Source: Chthoniobacteraceae bacterium (GTDB lineage: Bacteria; Verrucomicrobiota; Verrucomicrobiia; Chthoniobacterales; Chthoniobacteraceae). Taken from it: a stretch of DNA of 64,000 bases. The stretch covers positions 46,987-110,986 of the forward strand of contig CANIWM010000011.1 in the NCBI GenBank assembly GCA_947471505.1. The letters run 5' to 3'. The position numbers and the translations under genes are program-made. Below, in pieces: positions 26,851-38,956 of this stretch (position 1 is its first letter; every line of letters starts with the position of its first letter). The notes under the pieces are model-generated. The model did no database searches and was not told the origin of the DNA. It saw nothing but the letters and a program-made list of their open reading frames with translations.

Positions 26851-28047
26851 CTAGCGATTGCCCTGGCTCCGCTGCCATGCGGAGAGGAGGTTGTTGATGA
26901 CGTCGGCTTTCGGCGCTTGCCCGACGGTGGATAGGTCGATCTGTAAACCGAACCGTGAGTATTGAACGAAGGGGCTCTCGGCGGTCTTGATGGGGACGGT
27001 GGGGTTGGCGGGGCGGAAGCCGTGTTTGAGGGATTCTTTTTGGACGGTCTCGGTGAGAAGAAAGTCGAGGAAGACGCCGGCTGCTTTGCGCTGGTCGGCG
27101 GTGCTCCAGGGGGCGTCGAGGATGTAGTAGGGGTTGTCGTTCCACATGTTTTGCTTTGGGTAGGAAATGTGGAGCTCGCCCCATCGTCCCTCGGCGTTTT
27201 TGAGGTAATCGATGACGACGTTTTCGTAAACGAAGAGCGCGTCGTAGCTTGACGGCCCGCGGAGGACCATGTCGCGCATCATGGTGCCGGTGGAGTTTGA
27301 CATGCCGGTGGTGCCGGACTCGATGCCGTTCATCCAGGTCTGAAATTCGGGGTTCAGGATGTCTTTCATTTCGAGTCCTTTGTTCTTTTTGTGAAAGTCG
27401 AAGCCCATGAGGACGAGTGTCATCAATCCGCTGTTGGATTGGTTCGGGTGGGTGTGTCCGAATTTGAATAGTCCCCACTCGGGTTTCTGCGCGATGCCGT
27501 CCCATCCGCCGGGTTCTTTGAGCGCTTTGCCGATGGTCTCGAACGATACGTCTTTATACTTCGCCGCGAATGCCTGCTGACGCTCCGCCCACATGACGAA
27601 AACCATCGGCGTCAGCGCGAGCGCTTCTTTGCGGAGGAAGGGCGGCTTGTTTTGTTTGATCTGCCACTCCTGGGAGAAGACGTCTTCGTAAAGCTCGCTG
27701 GCAGGGCTCCAGACGTTGATCTTCTGGTCGCCCGCGAGGATGGCCTGCGCGCCTTCGAGCGAGCCCTTGGCGATGAGGTTGACCTTGATGCGCTTGCCGT
27801 CTGCGGTCTGTGCAAACTGCTCGACGGCCCATTGCAGCCAGCGTTGTTTTTCGGTCCCATAGGCGACGCCGATTTCGACAGGCGCGGTGTCATTTCCACC
27901 AAAAATCGAACGAGCCGTGGATGGCTCGCCGCCGGTCGGCTTCGTGGCAAACATCTTCCACGCGCCGAACCCGCAGGCCGCGACAAACAGAACAACGAAG
28001 AGCTGGCCGAGCCAGGTGAGACGGGTGCCTTGAGATGAATCAGCCAT
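26851..28047 (-). CDS. Membrane-anchored extracellular solute-binding protein
   Basis: 398 residues. An N-terminal hydrophobic segment (QLFVVLFVAACGFGAW) could be a membrane anchor or a lipobox. The rest is a type 2 periplasmic binding fold (SBP_bac_11-like): IGVAYGTEKQRWLQWAV, VNLIAKGSLEGAQAIL, WGLFKFGHTHPNQSNSG and LFVYENVVIDYL. The next gene upstream encodes the same fold with a VWA domain, and the two share motifs such as FxHTHPxxSNSGL, so they are paralogous. No ABC permease or ATPase is adjacent, so a transport role is doubtful. Confidence 0.85.
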   Translation of the reverse strand: MADSSQGTRLTWLGQLFVVLFVAACGFGAWKMFATKPTGGEPSTARSIFGGNDTAPVEIGVAYGTEKQRWLQWAVEQFAQTADGKRIKVNLIAKGSLEGAQAILAGDQKINVWSPASELYEDVFSQEWQIKQNKPPFLRKEALALTPMVFVMWAERQQAFAAKYKDVSFETIGKALKEPGGWDGIAQKPEWGLFKFGHTHPNQSNSGLMTLVLMGFDFHKKNKGLEMKDILNPEFQTWMNGIESGTTGMSNSTGTMMRDMVLRGPSSYDALFVYENVVIDYLKNAEGRWGELHISYPKQNMWNDNPYYILDAPWSTADQRKAAGVFLDFLLTETVQKESLKHGFRPANPTVPIKTAESPFVQYSRFGLQIDLSTVGQAPKADVINNLLSAWQRSQGNR

Positions 28048-28049
28048 GT

Positions 28050-29738
28050 TTAGAAAAATGTGGAGATGTCGCGAAACACCTCGCGGATGTTCTGCGGCTT
28101 TCCTTCGTAGAATTTCGCCTGTGTAGCATCGGCAATCTTCTTTAGCACGTCTTGCTGCGCACCGGAATCGTAGCCGATGGTAAAAATGCGGATCGTCTGT
28201 TTTTCGCCGTCGTAGCGGATGTGCTCCAGGAGCGTCTGGAGCTTCGTCGCGCTGTCCGTATCCGCGCCATCGGTAAGCACGACGATGGCGGAAATCTTGT
28301 CCGTGTTCGCGGAACGATTCGCCATCTGCTCGTTGAACGCGGAGCTGATCGCATCGTAAAGGGCCGTGCCGCCGCCGGGGATGAGCGAACCGACCGCCGA
28401 CATGGATTGCGCGCGAATCTTCCCGAGCGGCGCAGCAGGTGCGGAAGCCATCACCGTGCTATTAAAAGGCAGCAGCCGGAATGTGTCTTCGTCGCCCAGC
28501 ATCTTCACAAATTCCTGCGCCCCGGTCCGCGCGCTGACCATGCGGCCATTGTCATTCATCGAGCCGGAAACATCCATGACCAGCGTGACGTTTGACCGCT
28601 TTTTCTGCTGCTGCCAGAGCCGCGTAATGGCGTCCATCGTTTCAACGGACGGCACCTCCAGCGTCGTCTGCGGCTCCTTTGGATTTACCCCGTGCGCGGC
28701 ATCGAGCGGAGCCGTGAGCGCCAGCTCGGCAAGGGCCGGACGAAAGCCTAGAGCCATCGCCTTTTCCTGCTGCTCCCGGGCTAATAGGAAATCGAGATAC
28801 TTCCGCGCAGCGTCGCGATGCTCGGGCGTCACCCAATCGCGGTCCACGATTCCCGCCGGATGATCGCTCCAAAACGTGCCTTCTTTCGGATAAACCGCGA
28901 CGACCGGAAACGACGTTGGCTGGCTCTGCTGGTAGCTCTCAATCACCGTATTTTCGTAAAGCACCGCCGCGCTCACGTAGCCCGGACCATTCGCAAACAT
29001 CTTCTTCCCGAAGAATCCCGTCGAACTCCCGTAGTGCACCACCGAGCGCTCGATACCGCCGAGAAATTTCGCGACTTCCGGCTTTTGCACATCCGCCACG
29101 GTCAACGCGGATTTTCGCCCCGTCGCCGCATAAACTTCCGCGAAGAGCGAGATAAGCCCGCTATTGCTGAACTGCGGATGCGTGTGAGCAAACCGGAACT
29201 GTCCCCACTGCGGCATCCCCTTCGCCGCCCACCCGCGCGGCTCCGTCGCCATCGCCAGAATCTCCTCCCAGCCAATCGGCTGCTTGCCCCAGCCGAGCGC
29301 CTCCGCCATCGGCTGCCACATGGCGATGACCACGGGCGACAGCACAAGATTCTCCGTGCTCGGCACCAGGTCTTTGCCCGTTTTCGCACGCCACTGCGCA
29401 TTGCCGAGTTTGATAAAAGCTGACGACGCCGGGCTGGTGACGTGCGCCTTGTTGATGCCTGCGATCAGCTCATCGAGACAATCCCCCGAGCCCTTTGCCT
29501 GCGTCGTCACGCGGATGGTATTTCCGCTCCCGGTCTTCGCGCCCCGCTTGTTGAAATCCGCCGTCACCTGCTCCACCCACGCCTGCTTTTCCGAGCCGTA
29601 GGTGAAAAGAATATCGGTGACACCTTTCGCCGGCGGAGGAACACCGCCAGCATCGGCCTCCGGAGCGCGCTTGGAACATCCCTGCACCAACAGCGAGAAC
29701 ACGACTGCGAACACAAACTGTACGGAACGGGAATACAT
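28050..29738 (-). CDS. Solute-binding and von Willebrand A domain lipoprotein
   Basis: 562 residues with a lipobox (LLVQGC). Residues about 40-350 form a binding-protein fold (ILFTYGSEKQAWVEQV, FRFAHTHPQFSNSGLI). A VWA domain (about 375-560) follows, with a complete MIDAS: DVSGSMN, the Thr of GGGTALYDA, and Asp in LTDGADTDS. It is the first gene of the operon and ends 2 bp before the next gene. The pairing of a PBP fold with VWA is known in bacteria, often near tellurite-resistance-type genes, but its role is unclear; a metal-dependent surface complex is an inference. Confidence 0.88.
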   Translation of the reverse strand: MYSRSVQFVFAVVFSLLVQGCSKRAPEADAGGVPPPAKGVTDILFTYGSEKQAWVEQVTADFNKRGAKTGSGNTIRVTTQAKGSGDCLDELIAGINKAHVTSPASSAFIKLGNAQWRAKTGKDLVPSTENLVLSPVVIAMWQPMAEALGWGKQPIGWEEILAMATEPRGWAAKGMPQWGQFRFAHTHPQFSNSGLISLFAEVYAATGRKSALTVADVQKPEVAKFLGGIERSVVHYGSSTGFFGKKMFANGPGYVSAAVLYENTVIESYQQSQPTSFPVVAVYPKEGTFWSDHPAGIVDRDWVTPEHRDAARKYLDFLLAREQQEKAMALGFRPALAELALTAPLDAAHGVNPKEPQTTLEVPSVETMDAITRLWQQQKKRSNVTLVMDVSGSMNDNGRMVSARTGAQEFVKMLGDEDTFRLLPFNSTVMASAPAAPLGKIRAQSMSAVGSLIPGGGTALYDAISSAFNEQMANRSANTDKISAIVVLTDGADTDSATKLQTLLEHIRYDGEKQTIRIFTIGYDSGAQQDVLKKIADATQAKFYEGKPQNIREVFRDISTFF

Positions 29739-29832
29739 ACGCGCAGACGCTGGCCTGAACGCGCCTCTTAGTCAGCAAAAAACGGCGGCGCGCGAGTCTT
29801 GGTAGAATCGGACGGGGGACGTGTTTGTATTC

Positions 29833-30036
29833 ACGAATGGCAGAGCTGGCAAAAAATGGGCGGCGACGGGCATAGCATCATCGCCGCCCCAAAGTTCCTC
29901 GCCCCCGAAAAAGTCGCGATTTCCACGCCCAACGCGGCAGCATAGACGCCAAGCGCATTGTGCAGTGAGTTTCGAATGCGAAGGCGGCGTCATCGCCCAA
30001 AGCGCGTGGCCGAGCGGTTGGGAGTGGCCTCATGAC
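29833..30036 (+). pseudogene. Mosaic remnant: beta-helix C-terminus, Gfo/Idh fragment and DapA-family C-terminus
   Basis: Three decayed pieces lie in the same order and strand. 29833-29913 is nearly identical to 25701-25781, the end of the beta-helix gene (first 36 bases identical). 29969-29994 encodes FECEGGVI, matching the Gfo/Idh protein encoded at 47763-48923. 29995-30036 matches the last codons and stop region of the DapA-family gene at 46637. The Gfo-then-DapA order matches the intact pair at 46.6-48.9 kb, and the similarity resumes downstream of the stop at 30237-30300, beyond the inserted element at 30031. This is a collapsed duplicate of such a locus. Confidence 0.75.
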
Positions 30037-30227
30037 TCACGCATCTAAATATTTCTGGTGGGAGGGAAGAGCGGGAAAGGAGCGGGGCTTTCCTAAGCCC
30101 CGTGCGTGTCCCGATCCATCGGGACAACGGCGTTTGCCACTGCCGTGGCAACGGGGCTTAGGAAAGCCCCGCTCCGATTCGCATTTCCCGCGCTTTCAGC
30201 AGGGGAATTTAGATGCGTGAGCCCGGT
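30031..30227. mobile_element. MITE-like 197-bp palindromic element with 9-bp target duplication
   Basis: Terminal inverted repeats of 15 bp, CTCACGCATCTAAAT, occupy 30036-30050 and 30207-30221. An internal perfect 24-bp inverted repeat lies at 30079-30102 and 30152-30175, and a small hairpin GTCCCGAT-CC-ATCGGGAC at 30108-30125. The direct repeat GAGTGGCCT flanks the element at 30022-30030 and 30228-30236. The intact paralogous locus (minus strand near 46.64 kb) runs through this site without the insert, giving an empty-site comparison. No coding capacity, so it would need a transposase in trans. Confidence 0.75.
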
Positions 30228-30300
30228 GAGTGGCCTTTTCACGCAGTTCGATTCCAGCCTTGTCTGCGACAATCGGCGAGAGCTGCGGATGAAAAGAGGC

Positions 30301-30600
30301 GGGCAAAATCATCGTATGGGGCATCCGAATAAAAACCCCGGAAAATGTATTTGCTAATTCCCTGCGAAGGAATAGCACGGAGAAAATCATGATATGATTG
30401 TTTCGCCGCCAGCTTCCGAACTCATGCCTCGCGCAATCCGCGGGCGACGATTCGTGCACGCTGGGAGTGGCGAAACTGGGGGCGCACAGAGCACTGGCGG
30501 GTGCAGGGAGAACATAAGGACCGCCAGCCAACTTGAGAATGGGGAAGGGGAGGACGGCGATGGGGGCGCGGAACTTCCCAATAACTCCGGAGATATTTTC
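30301..30600. other. Non-coding stretch, nothing recognised
   Basis: Between the remnant flank and the 21-bp array I see no gene with family similarity, no tRNA and no clear promoter or terminator. A long minus-strand open frame crosses this region, but it also runs antisense through the gene at 30880 and has no recognisable domain. Confidence 0.5.
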
Positions 30601-30609
30601 AAGCTCCAC

Positions 30610-30798
30610 GCCCCCATCGTCGAACTGGTCGCCCCCCTTGCAGAAACCGCCGCCCCCATTAAAAAAACCTGCGCCCCCGCCGCCGAGAAATCCACCCCCT
30701 TCAGAGAGAACCGAGCCCCCATTCATAATGGGGGAGCCCCCATCGCCGAGATTCACGCCCCCCTTATCAAATCCCACGCCCGCCACCAGAGAAGGCCT
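30610..30798. repeat. Exact 21-bp period array, nine units, GCCCCC at each start
   Basis: Units begin at 30610, 30631, 30652, 30673, 30694, 30715, 30736, 30757 and 30778, with no deviation from 21 bp. Each begins GCCCCC (ACCCCC once, GCCCGCC in the last) followed by 13 to 15 bases that differ widely. Plus-strand translation gives heptapeptides A-P-(I/L/F)-x-x-x-x; minus-strand translation gives x-x-(F/L/I)-x-x-G-G with a hydrophobic residue at position 3 in every unit. G-runs every two helical turns on the minus strand could also form quadruplex-type structures. It lies 80 bp upstream of the gene at 30880. No ribosome site or start favours either reading. Confidence 0.8.
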
Positions 30799-30879
30799 GC
30801 CTAAAATAGCAAACTGCCACTGAGGCCAACGGGACCAACCGCGCACTTTCAACCCAACCACGACCATCACGAACAAACT

Positions 30880-31578
30880 ATGAAACGACAAGACTACTTC
30901 CCTACTCGAATCGGCGACCAAGTCGTCTGGCTCAACGTATTCAAAGTGAACATTGCCAAACACGCCGCAGCACTCGGAATCCCCGCCCCCAAGCTCGCTG
31001 CCATCCTGCTCGACATCGAAAACGCCCTTTACGCCCTCCAAAAATATCGTGGTGCAATCGAGACATTCGCTGGTGCCGGGTATCATCTCATCGACTCCGT
31101 CCTCTACAACGATGACAACGCCAGCCCCATCTCATGGATCACCTTCACCACCCCCGCCGACGCGCCCGCCGCCGTCGATTACGGCTGCCTCAAGCGCCTC
31201 TTCGCATTCATTGGCCGCGAAGTAAAACTGTCGGACGGCTACACCCGCCCCATCGCCATCGAACTCGGCGTAGAAGGCACCGTAAAACACGCCCCCGACG
31301 CCTTCACCACCATGCCCGAGTTCAGCCTCCGCCCCACCAGCGGCGGCAAAGGCAAAATCGTGTGGACCAAAGGCGAGTTCGACGGAGTGAAGATCGAGCT
31401 CGACCTCGGTCCCGGCGGGCTAAAAACCGACATCGACCTCCGCCCGAACTACACCATCGACTGGCTCCCTCCCGCCGGCACCGCCGTGAACATCAGAGTC
31501 CGTCTCCGCTACATCTATAAAGGCGAAGACTTCGGCCAGTGGAGCGCGTGGCTGAGCTGGACGCTGGCGAACGTGTAG
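30880..31578 (+). CDS. Conserved hypothetical protein with C-terminal beta-sandwich
   Basis: 232 residues, no signal peptide. The N-terminal half is helical (KVNIAKHAAALGIPAPKL, ENALYALQKYRGAI). The C-terminal half is beta-rich, with a segment resembling fibronectin-like edge strands (VNIRVRLRYIYKGEDFGQWS). I recall proteins of this architecture as frequent in Verrucomicrobia, usually in several copies per genome, but I cannot name a function. The preceding repeat array and the following lipoprotein (40 bp downstream) are its only context. Confidence 0.75.
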   Translation: MKRQDYFPTRIGDQVVWLNVFKVNIAKHAAALGIPAPKLAAILLDIENALYALQKYRGAIETFAGAGYHLIDSVLYNDDNASPISWITFTTPADAPAAVDYGCLKRLFAFIGREVKLSDGYTRPIAIELGVEGTVKHAPDAFTTMPEFSLRPTSGGKGKIVWTKGEFDGVKIELDLGPGGLKTDIDLRPNYTIDWLPPAGTAVNIRVRLRYIYKGEDFGQWSAWLSWTLANV

Positions 31579-31618
31579 AGCTTTGAACTCCGCCACAACC
31601 TTTAGACCCACAAAATCA

Positions 31619-32164
31619 ATGAAAACACACACATCCACAACCATCGCTCCCCATTGGCTCCTTCTCATCGCCGTCGCTTTCTGCTGCGCATTCTCCGGCT
31701 GTGCGTCGGGGACACTCGCTCGCGATGCAAAAGCCGCAGGCACTCTCGTCCCACATGATGGGAAGGGACGGGTCGCTGTTTATCGAACGTCGGGATTCGC
31801 TGGTGCTGGCACGAAGCTCTATCTTTTCGCAAATGAGCAACTCGTCGGCCCGATGGGAAGAGGGGCGTTTTACTCCTACGATGCAGCGCCCGGCCCCGTC
31901 GCCCTGTCGTTCAGCTACCGCCCAGAAAAGCGCACGGCTGGTGAATGGGTGGCGACGGGCTTGGGCTCGGGTGCGGCTGGATTGGTCGTGGGTGCGATCA
32001 TGCAACCGGGCGAGGTGCGCAAACGCGGGAACGTCACGGTGAACTTGCGCGCGAACGAAACGCAATACGTGCGAATCGACGGCTTTGACCTCACTCCCAT
32101 GTCGCCGAATGAGGGGCAGGCGGAAATGGACGACTGCCATTGGCTGAACGAACCCGCCCGTTAG
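31619..32164 (+). CDS. Lipoprotein with DUF2846-like domain
   Basis: 181 residues from ATG 31619. The lipobox is CAFSGC, at about residue 27. The following domain has the pattern of DUF2846-type proteins: GRVAVYRTSGFAGAGTKLYL, an FANEQLVGPMGRGAFYSY strand pair, and a glycine-rich helix ASGLGS-like segment (GLGSGAAGLVVGAIM). It is expected in the outer or inner membrane facing the periplasm. Function unknown. Confidence 0.8.
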   Translation: MKTHTSTTIAPHWLLLIAVAFCCAFSGCASGTLARDAKAAGTLVPHDGKGRVAVYRTSGFAGAGTKLYLFANEQLVGPMGRGAFYSYDAAPGPVALSFSYRPEKRTAGEWVATGLGSGAAGLVVGAIMQPGEVRKRGNVTVNLRANETQYVRIDGFDLTPMSPNEGQAEMDDCHWLNEPAR

Positions 32165-32269
32165 CGGGGAAAATCGCCCCCGGAGCCGTGGCTTCCGCCG
32201 CGCCAAAGGTTTCGCTTGCACCGCCGGGCGAAACCGGAACTTTTCTCTGGAAACCAACCTGATCACCCT

Positions 32270-33544
32270 ATGAAAACATACTGCCGCCTCGCCATCGTCC
32301 TCCTCCTCGCCCTCGCCCTCTACTTCTTCACCAAACCCACCTTCCGCCCAAGAGCCCCCATCGCCCCCGCTGCGCCCATCGCCCCCGCCGCCGCGGTTGA
32401 CCTCATACCGCTGGATGCAAATGTCTATGGTGGCTTCGTATATGCCACGGCGGTGCAGCCAGATGGGAAGATCATCATCGCGGGGCAGTTCGCCTCGGTG
32501 CTCGGCGTACCGCGCAACCATATCGCCCGGCTCAATGCCGATGGGACGCTGGACATGGGATTCGATCCCAAGGCGGACAGTCTTGTCTATTGCGTGGCGG
32601 TGCAGGCGGACGGTAAGGTGCTGCTCGGCGGCGGCTTCACCACACTCCAGCCCAACGGCGCGAGAATACCCACCACACGCAATCATATCGCCCGGCTCCA
32701 TGCCGATGGGACGCTGGACATGGGCTTCGATCCCGCAACGAACAATCCTGTCCATTGCATGGCGGTGCAGGCGGATAGAAAGATCATCCTCGGCGGTTTG
32801 TTCACAAGGCTCCAGCCCAACGGTGCGGGCGCGAGCACCGTGCGCCAATACATCGCGCGGGTGAATGCCGACGGGACGCTCGACACCAGCTTTGATCCCA
32901 AGGCGAGGTATTACGTCTGGAGCATGGCGGTGCAGGCGGATGGGAAGATACTGCTCGCGGGCATGTTCACCGCGCTTCAGCCGAATGGCGCGAGCGCGGA
33001 CACCATCCGCAATCGCATCGCGCGGATAAATGCCGACGGGACGCTAGACATGGGTTTCGATCCCAACGTGAACGAAGAGGTCCGTAGCGTGGCGGTGCAG
33101 GCGGATGGCAAGGTGCTCCTCGGCGGTGCCTTCGCCACGCTCCAGCCCAACGGCGCGAGCGCGCCCACCGTGCGCAACAAGCTCGCAAGAGTGAATGCCG
33201 ACGGCTCGCTTGACACCGGTTTCGATCCCAAGCCGAACTACAAAGTGTTTAGCGTGGCGGTGCAGGCGGACGGCAAGGTGCTCCTTGGCGGTGCCTTCAC
33301 CACGCTCCAGCCCAACGGCGCGAGTGCGCCCACCGCGCGCAACAAGGTCGCAAGAGTGAATGCCGACGGAACGCTGGACACCGGCTTCGATCCCAATGCG
33401 AACAGTACCGTCCGTAGCGTGGCGGTGCAGGCGGATGGGAAGGTTCTGCTCGGCGGCGACTTCCTCACGCTCCAACCTTACGGCGCGGGCACGCCCATCA
33501 TTCGCAAACTCTTCACTCGGCTCGTGAACGACCCCGGTAAGTAG
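32270..33544 (+). CDS. Delta-60 repeat beta-propeller protein, signal-anchored
   Basis: 424 residues from ATG 32270. An N-terminal hydrophobic segment (LAIVLLLALALYFF) and an Ala/Pro linker are followed by about seven delta-60 repeats of roughly 55 residues, each with VAVQADGKVLLGG and ARxNADGTLDxGFDP. The DNA of the repeats is itself highly similar (about 165-bp units), which suggests recent expansion or gene conversion. The fold is a beta-propeller; a surface or periplasmic binding role is likely. It ends at the last blade without a C-terminal sorting domain. Confidence 0.88.
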   Translation: MKTYCRLAIVLLLALALYFFTKPTFRPRAPIAPAAPIAPAAAVDLIPLDANVYGGFVYATAVQPDGKIIIAGQFASVLGVPRNHIARLNADGTLDMGFDPKADSLVYCVAVQADGKVLLGGGFTTLQPNGARIPTTRNHIARLHADGTLDMGFDPATNNPVHCMAVQADRKIILGGLFTRLQPNGAGASTVRQYIARVNADGTLDTSFDPKARYYVWSMAVQADGKILLAGMFTALQPNGASADTIRNRIARINADGTLDMGFDPNVNEEVRSVAVQADGKVLLGGAFATLQPNGASAPTVRNKLARVNADGSLDTGFDPKPNYKVFSVAVQADGKVLLGGAFTTLQPNGASAPTARNKVARVNADGTLDTGFDPNANSTVRSVAVQADGKVLLGGDFLTLQPYGAGTPIIRKLFTRLVNDPGK

Positions 33545-33644
33545 CCCCTCTCCGTGCCCGATGCTGCGGGTGCGAATCGTGCGCCCGTAGCGGCGGCAGA
33601 CTTGATCGCCATCCCGGACGCTGTTACCCACGCGGTAATCTTCG

Positions 33645-34571
33645 ATGGCCAACTCTTGCCGCAATTTACTCACCGCACTTCTGCTGCTCTGCTTTGGAGC
33701 CGTCGCGTCTGCCGCGCCGAAAAAGGCGGTCGTCGCCAAGCCTTTCTTGAAACCGAAGGCTCCGGCTACGCCCAAGGCTCCGCCGGCACCAAAGGCTTCG
33801 CCCACGCCGCTTGCGCCGGGTGAACTTCCGCTCGTCGCCGAAGCTGCCGCCCTTGTGAATGCGAGCAGCGGCGCGCTGATCTACCAAAAGAACGCGGAGG
33901 ACGTGCAGTATCCCGCAAGCACCACGAAGATTCTCACGGCGCTGATTATCATCGAAGAGGGCGACCTCGATAAAATGGTGACGGTCGAACTCGCAGATAC
34001 AAAGGTCGAGCCGAGTGCTCTGGAGATAAAGCCGGGCGAGCAATACCCCCGAAACCATCTCCTCTACGCGCTCCTCCTCAAAAGCGCGAACGATGTCGCG
34101 ATGTGTCTGGCCCGCGATAACGCAGGAAGCGTCGCCGCATTTGCCGAGAAAATGAACCGCCGCGCTGAACAACTCGGCGCGGAAAACTCGCACTTTACGA
34201 ACCCGCACGGACTGCACGACCCGCACCACTTTACCACCGCCCACGACCTCTCGCGGATCGCGGTTGCTGCGATGAAGAATCCGCTCTTTCGGGAGATCGT
34301 CGCAACGCCCGAGGCATGGCTGCTAAAGGGCGAGCAGTTCGTGCTCCTTCGCAATCACAACAAACTCCTCTGGCGATTCTCCGGCTGCACGGGGATGAAA
34401 ACCGGGTTCACTCGCGCCGCGCAACAAGTCCTTGTCTCCTCCGCGATTCGGCAAGGGCAGGAGGTCATCTCGGTAGTGATGCACTCAAACTCGCCGGGCA
34501 TCTGGAACGACTCCAGCACGCTGTTGCTCTATGGCTTTGAGCGCCTCGGCATCCCGCCGCCGGAGCAGTAG
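33645..34571 (+). CDS. D-alanyl-D-alanine carboxypeptidase (peptidase S11)
   Basis: 308 residues with a signal peptide (LLLLCFGAVASA) and a Lys/Pro/Ala-rich linker. All three penicillin-binding motifs are present: STTK (Ser at about residue 91), SAN in LLKSANDVA (about 147), and KTG in GMKTGFT (about 252). It trims pentapeptide stems of peptidoglycan in the periplasm. The C-terminal amphipathic anchor domain of DacA/DacC is missing; the length resembles the DacF/SpmA-adjacent short type. The stop codon abuts that of the convergent metH. Confidence 0.9.
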   Translation: MANSCRNLLTALLLLCFGAVASAAPKKAVVAKPFLKPKAPATPKAPPAPKASPTPLAPGELPLVAEAAALVNASSGALIYQKNAEDVQYPASTTKILTALIIIEEGDLDKMVTVELADTKVEPSALEIKPGEQYPRNHLLYALLLKSANDVAMCLARDNAGSVAAFAEKMNRRAEQLGAENSHFTNPHGLHDPHHFTTAHDLSRIAVAAMKNPLFREIVATPEAWLLKGEQFVLLRNHNKLLWRFSGCTGMKTGFTRAAQQVLVSSAIRQGQEVISVVMHSNSPGIWNDSSTLLLYGFERLGIPPPEQ

Positions 34572-38357
<3,786 letters not shown>

Positions 38358-38401
38358 CCCGACGCGATAGCCGGTTTCATTCCAATGTTCAAGGAACAAA
38401 A

Positions 38402-38421
38402 CATCACATCAAGATGTGATG
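38402..38421. promoter_or_regulatory. Perfect palindrome upstream of metH, candidate operator
   Basis: CATCACATC-AA-GATGTGATG is a perfect 9-bp inverted repeat with a 2-bp centre, 45 bp upstream of the metH ATG and 62 bp upstream of the divergent pilin gene. Its size and position suit a dimeric repressor. SahR-type ArsR-family regulators bind palindromes before metH in other bacteria, but this sequence does not match a site I can recall exactly, so the identity of the regulator is open. Confidence 0.45.
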
Positions 38422-38482
38422 ATGCGTTGGTATCAATAGGGGTTCGAAATCAGGGTGGCATTCAGATTGCTAAAAATATTGA

Positions 38483-38890
38483 ATGCAACAGGTGCATCAT
38501 AACGCCGGTCAGAGAGGGTTCACCCTCATGGAGATTATGATTGTCGTAGCGACCATCGGCGTACTGGCGATTATCGCAGTGCCCAACTACCTCCGCGCTC
38601 GCAAACGCACCCAAGCTGGGCAGGTGAAATCCGATCTCCGAATGCTCGATGAAGCGATCCAGATGTACGTTATCGAAAACAACAAAACGGATACGTCGAA
38701 TTTCGCAATTACCGACCTGCTTCCTTATGCGAAGCCAGGAACTTCGCTCGTCACGTCACAAGGAAAAGACATCCTTGGGAACGCATTTATTCTACTCCCT
38801 CCGGATCAAATCCCGAAGGTAAATGGCGCGACTTTTACCGCACTGAGCCAAGTCGCTCCGCGGGAATTTTGGTCCCCTCACATCCAATAA
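38483..38890 (+). CDS. Type II secretion/pilus pseudopilin (GspG-like), orphan
   Basis: 135 residues. The prepilin peptidase site and helix are RG-FTLMEIMIVVATIGVLA, cleaved after Gly12, with Glu+5 and Met+4. The mature part is short (about 123 residues), with the GspG-like IAVPNYLRARKRTQ and a helix-turn region then a small C-terminal domain. Verrucomicrobia carry many such orphan pseudopilin-type proteins. No secretion ATPase or secretin is nearby. Confidence 0.88.
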   Translation: MQQVHHNAGQRGFTLMEIMIVVATIGVLAIIAVPNYLRARKRTQAGQVKSDLRMLDEAIQMYVIENNKTDTSNFAITDLLPYAKPGTSLVTSQGKDILGNAFILLPPDQIPKVNGATFTALSQVAPREFWSPHIQ

Positions 38891-38956
38891 CGAGCCCAGC
38901 GAAATAAGAATGGAATGTCACTCGCATTCCTCGGCGAATCGCGCTTCTTTCACATA

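Noticed and set aside
30196..31086. 296-residue minus-strand open frame across the 21-bp array
   Set aside because: It runs antisense through the gene at 30880, crosses the pseudogene flank and the end of the MITE, and has no recognisable domain outside the Gly-rich repeats. Kept only as a possible reading of the array.
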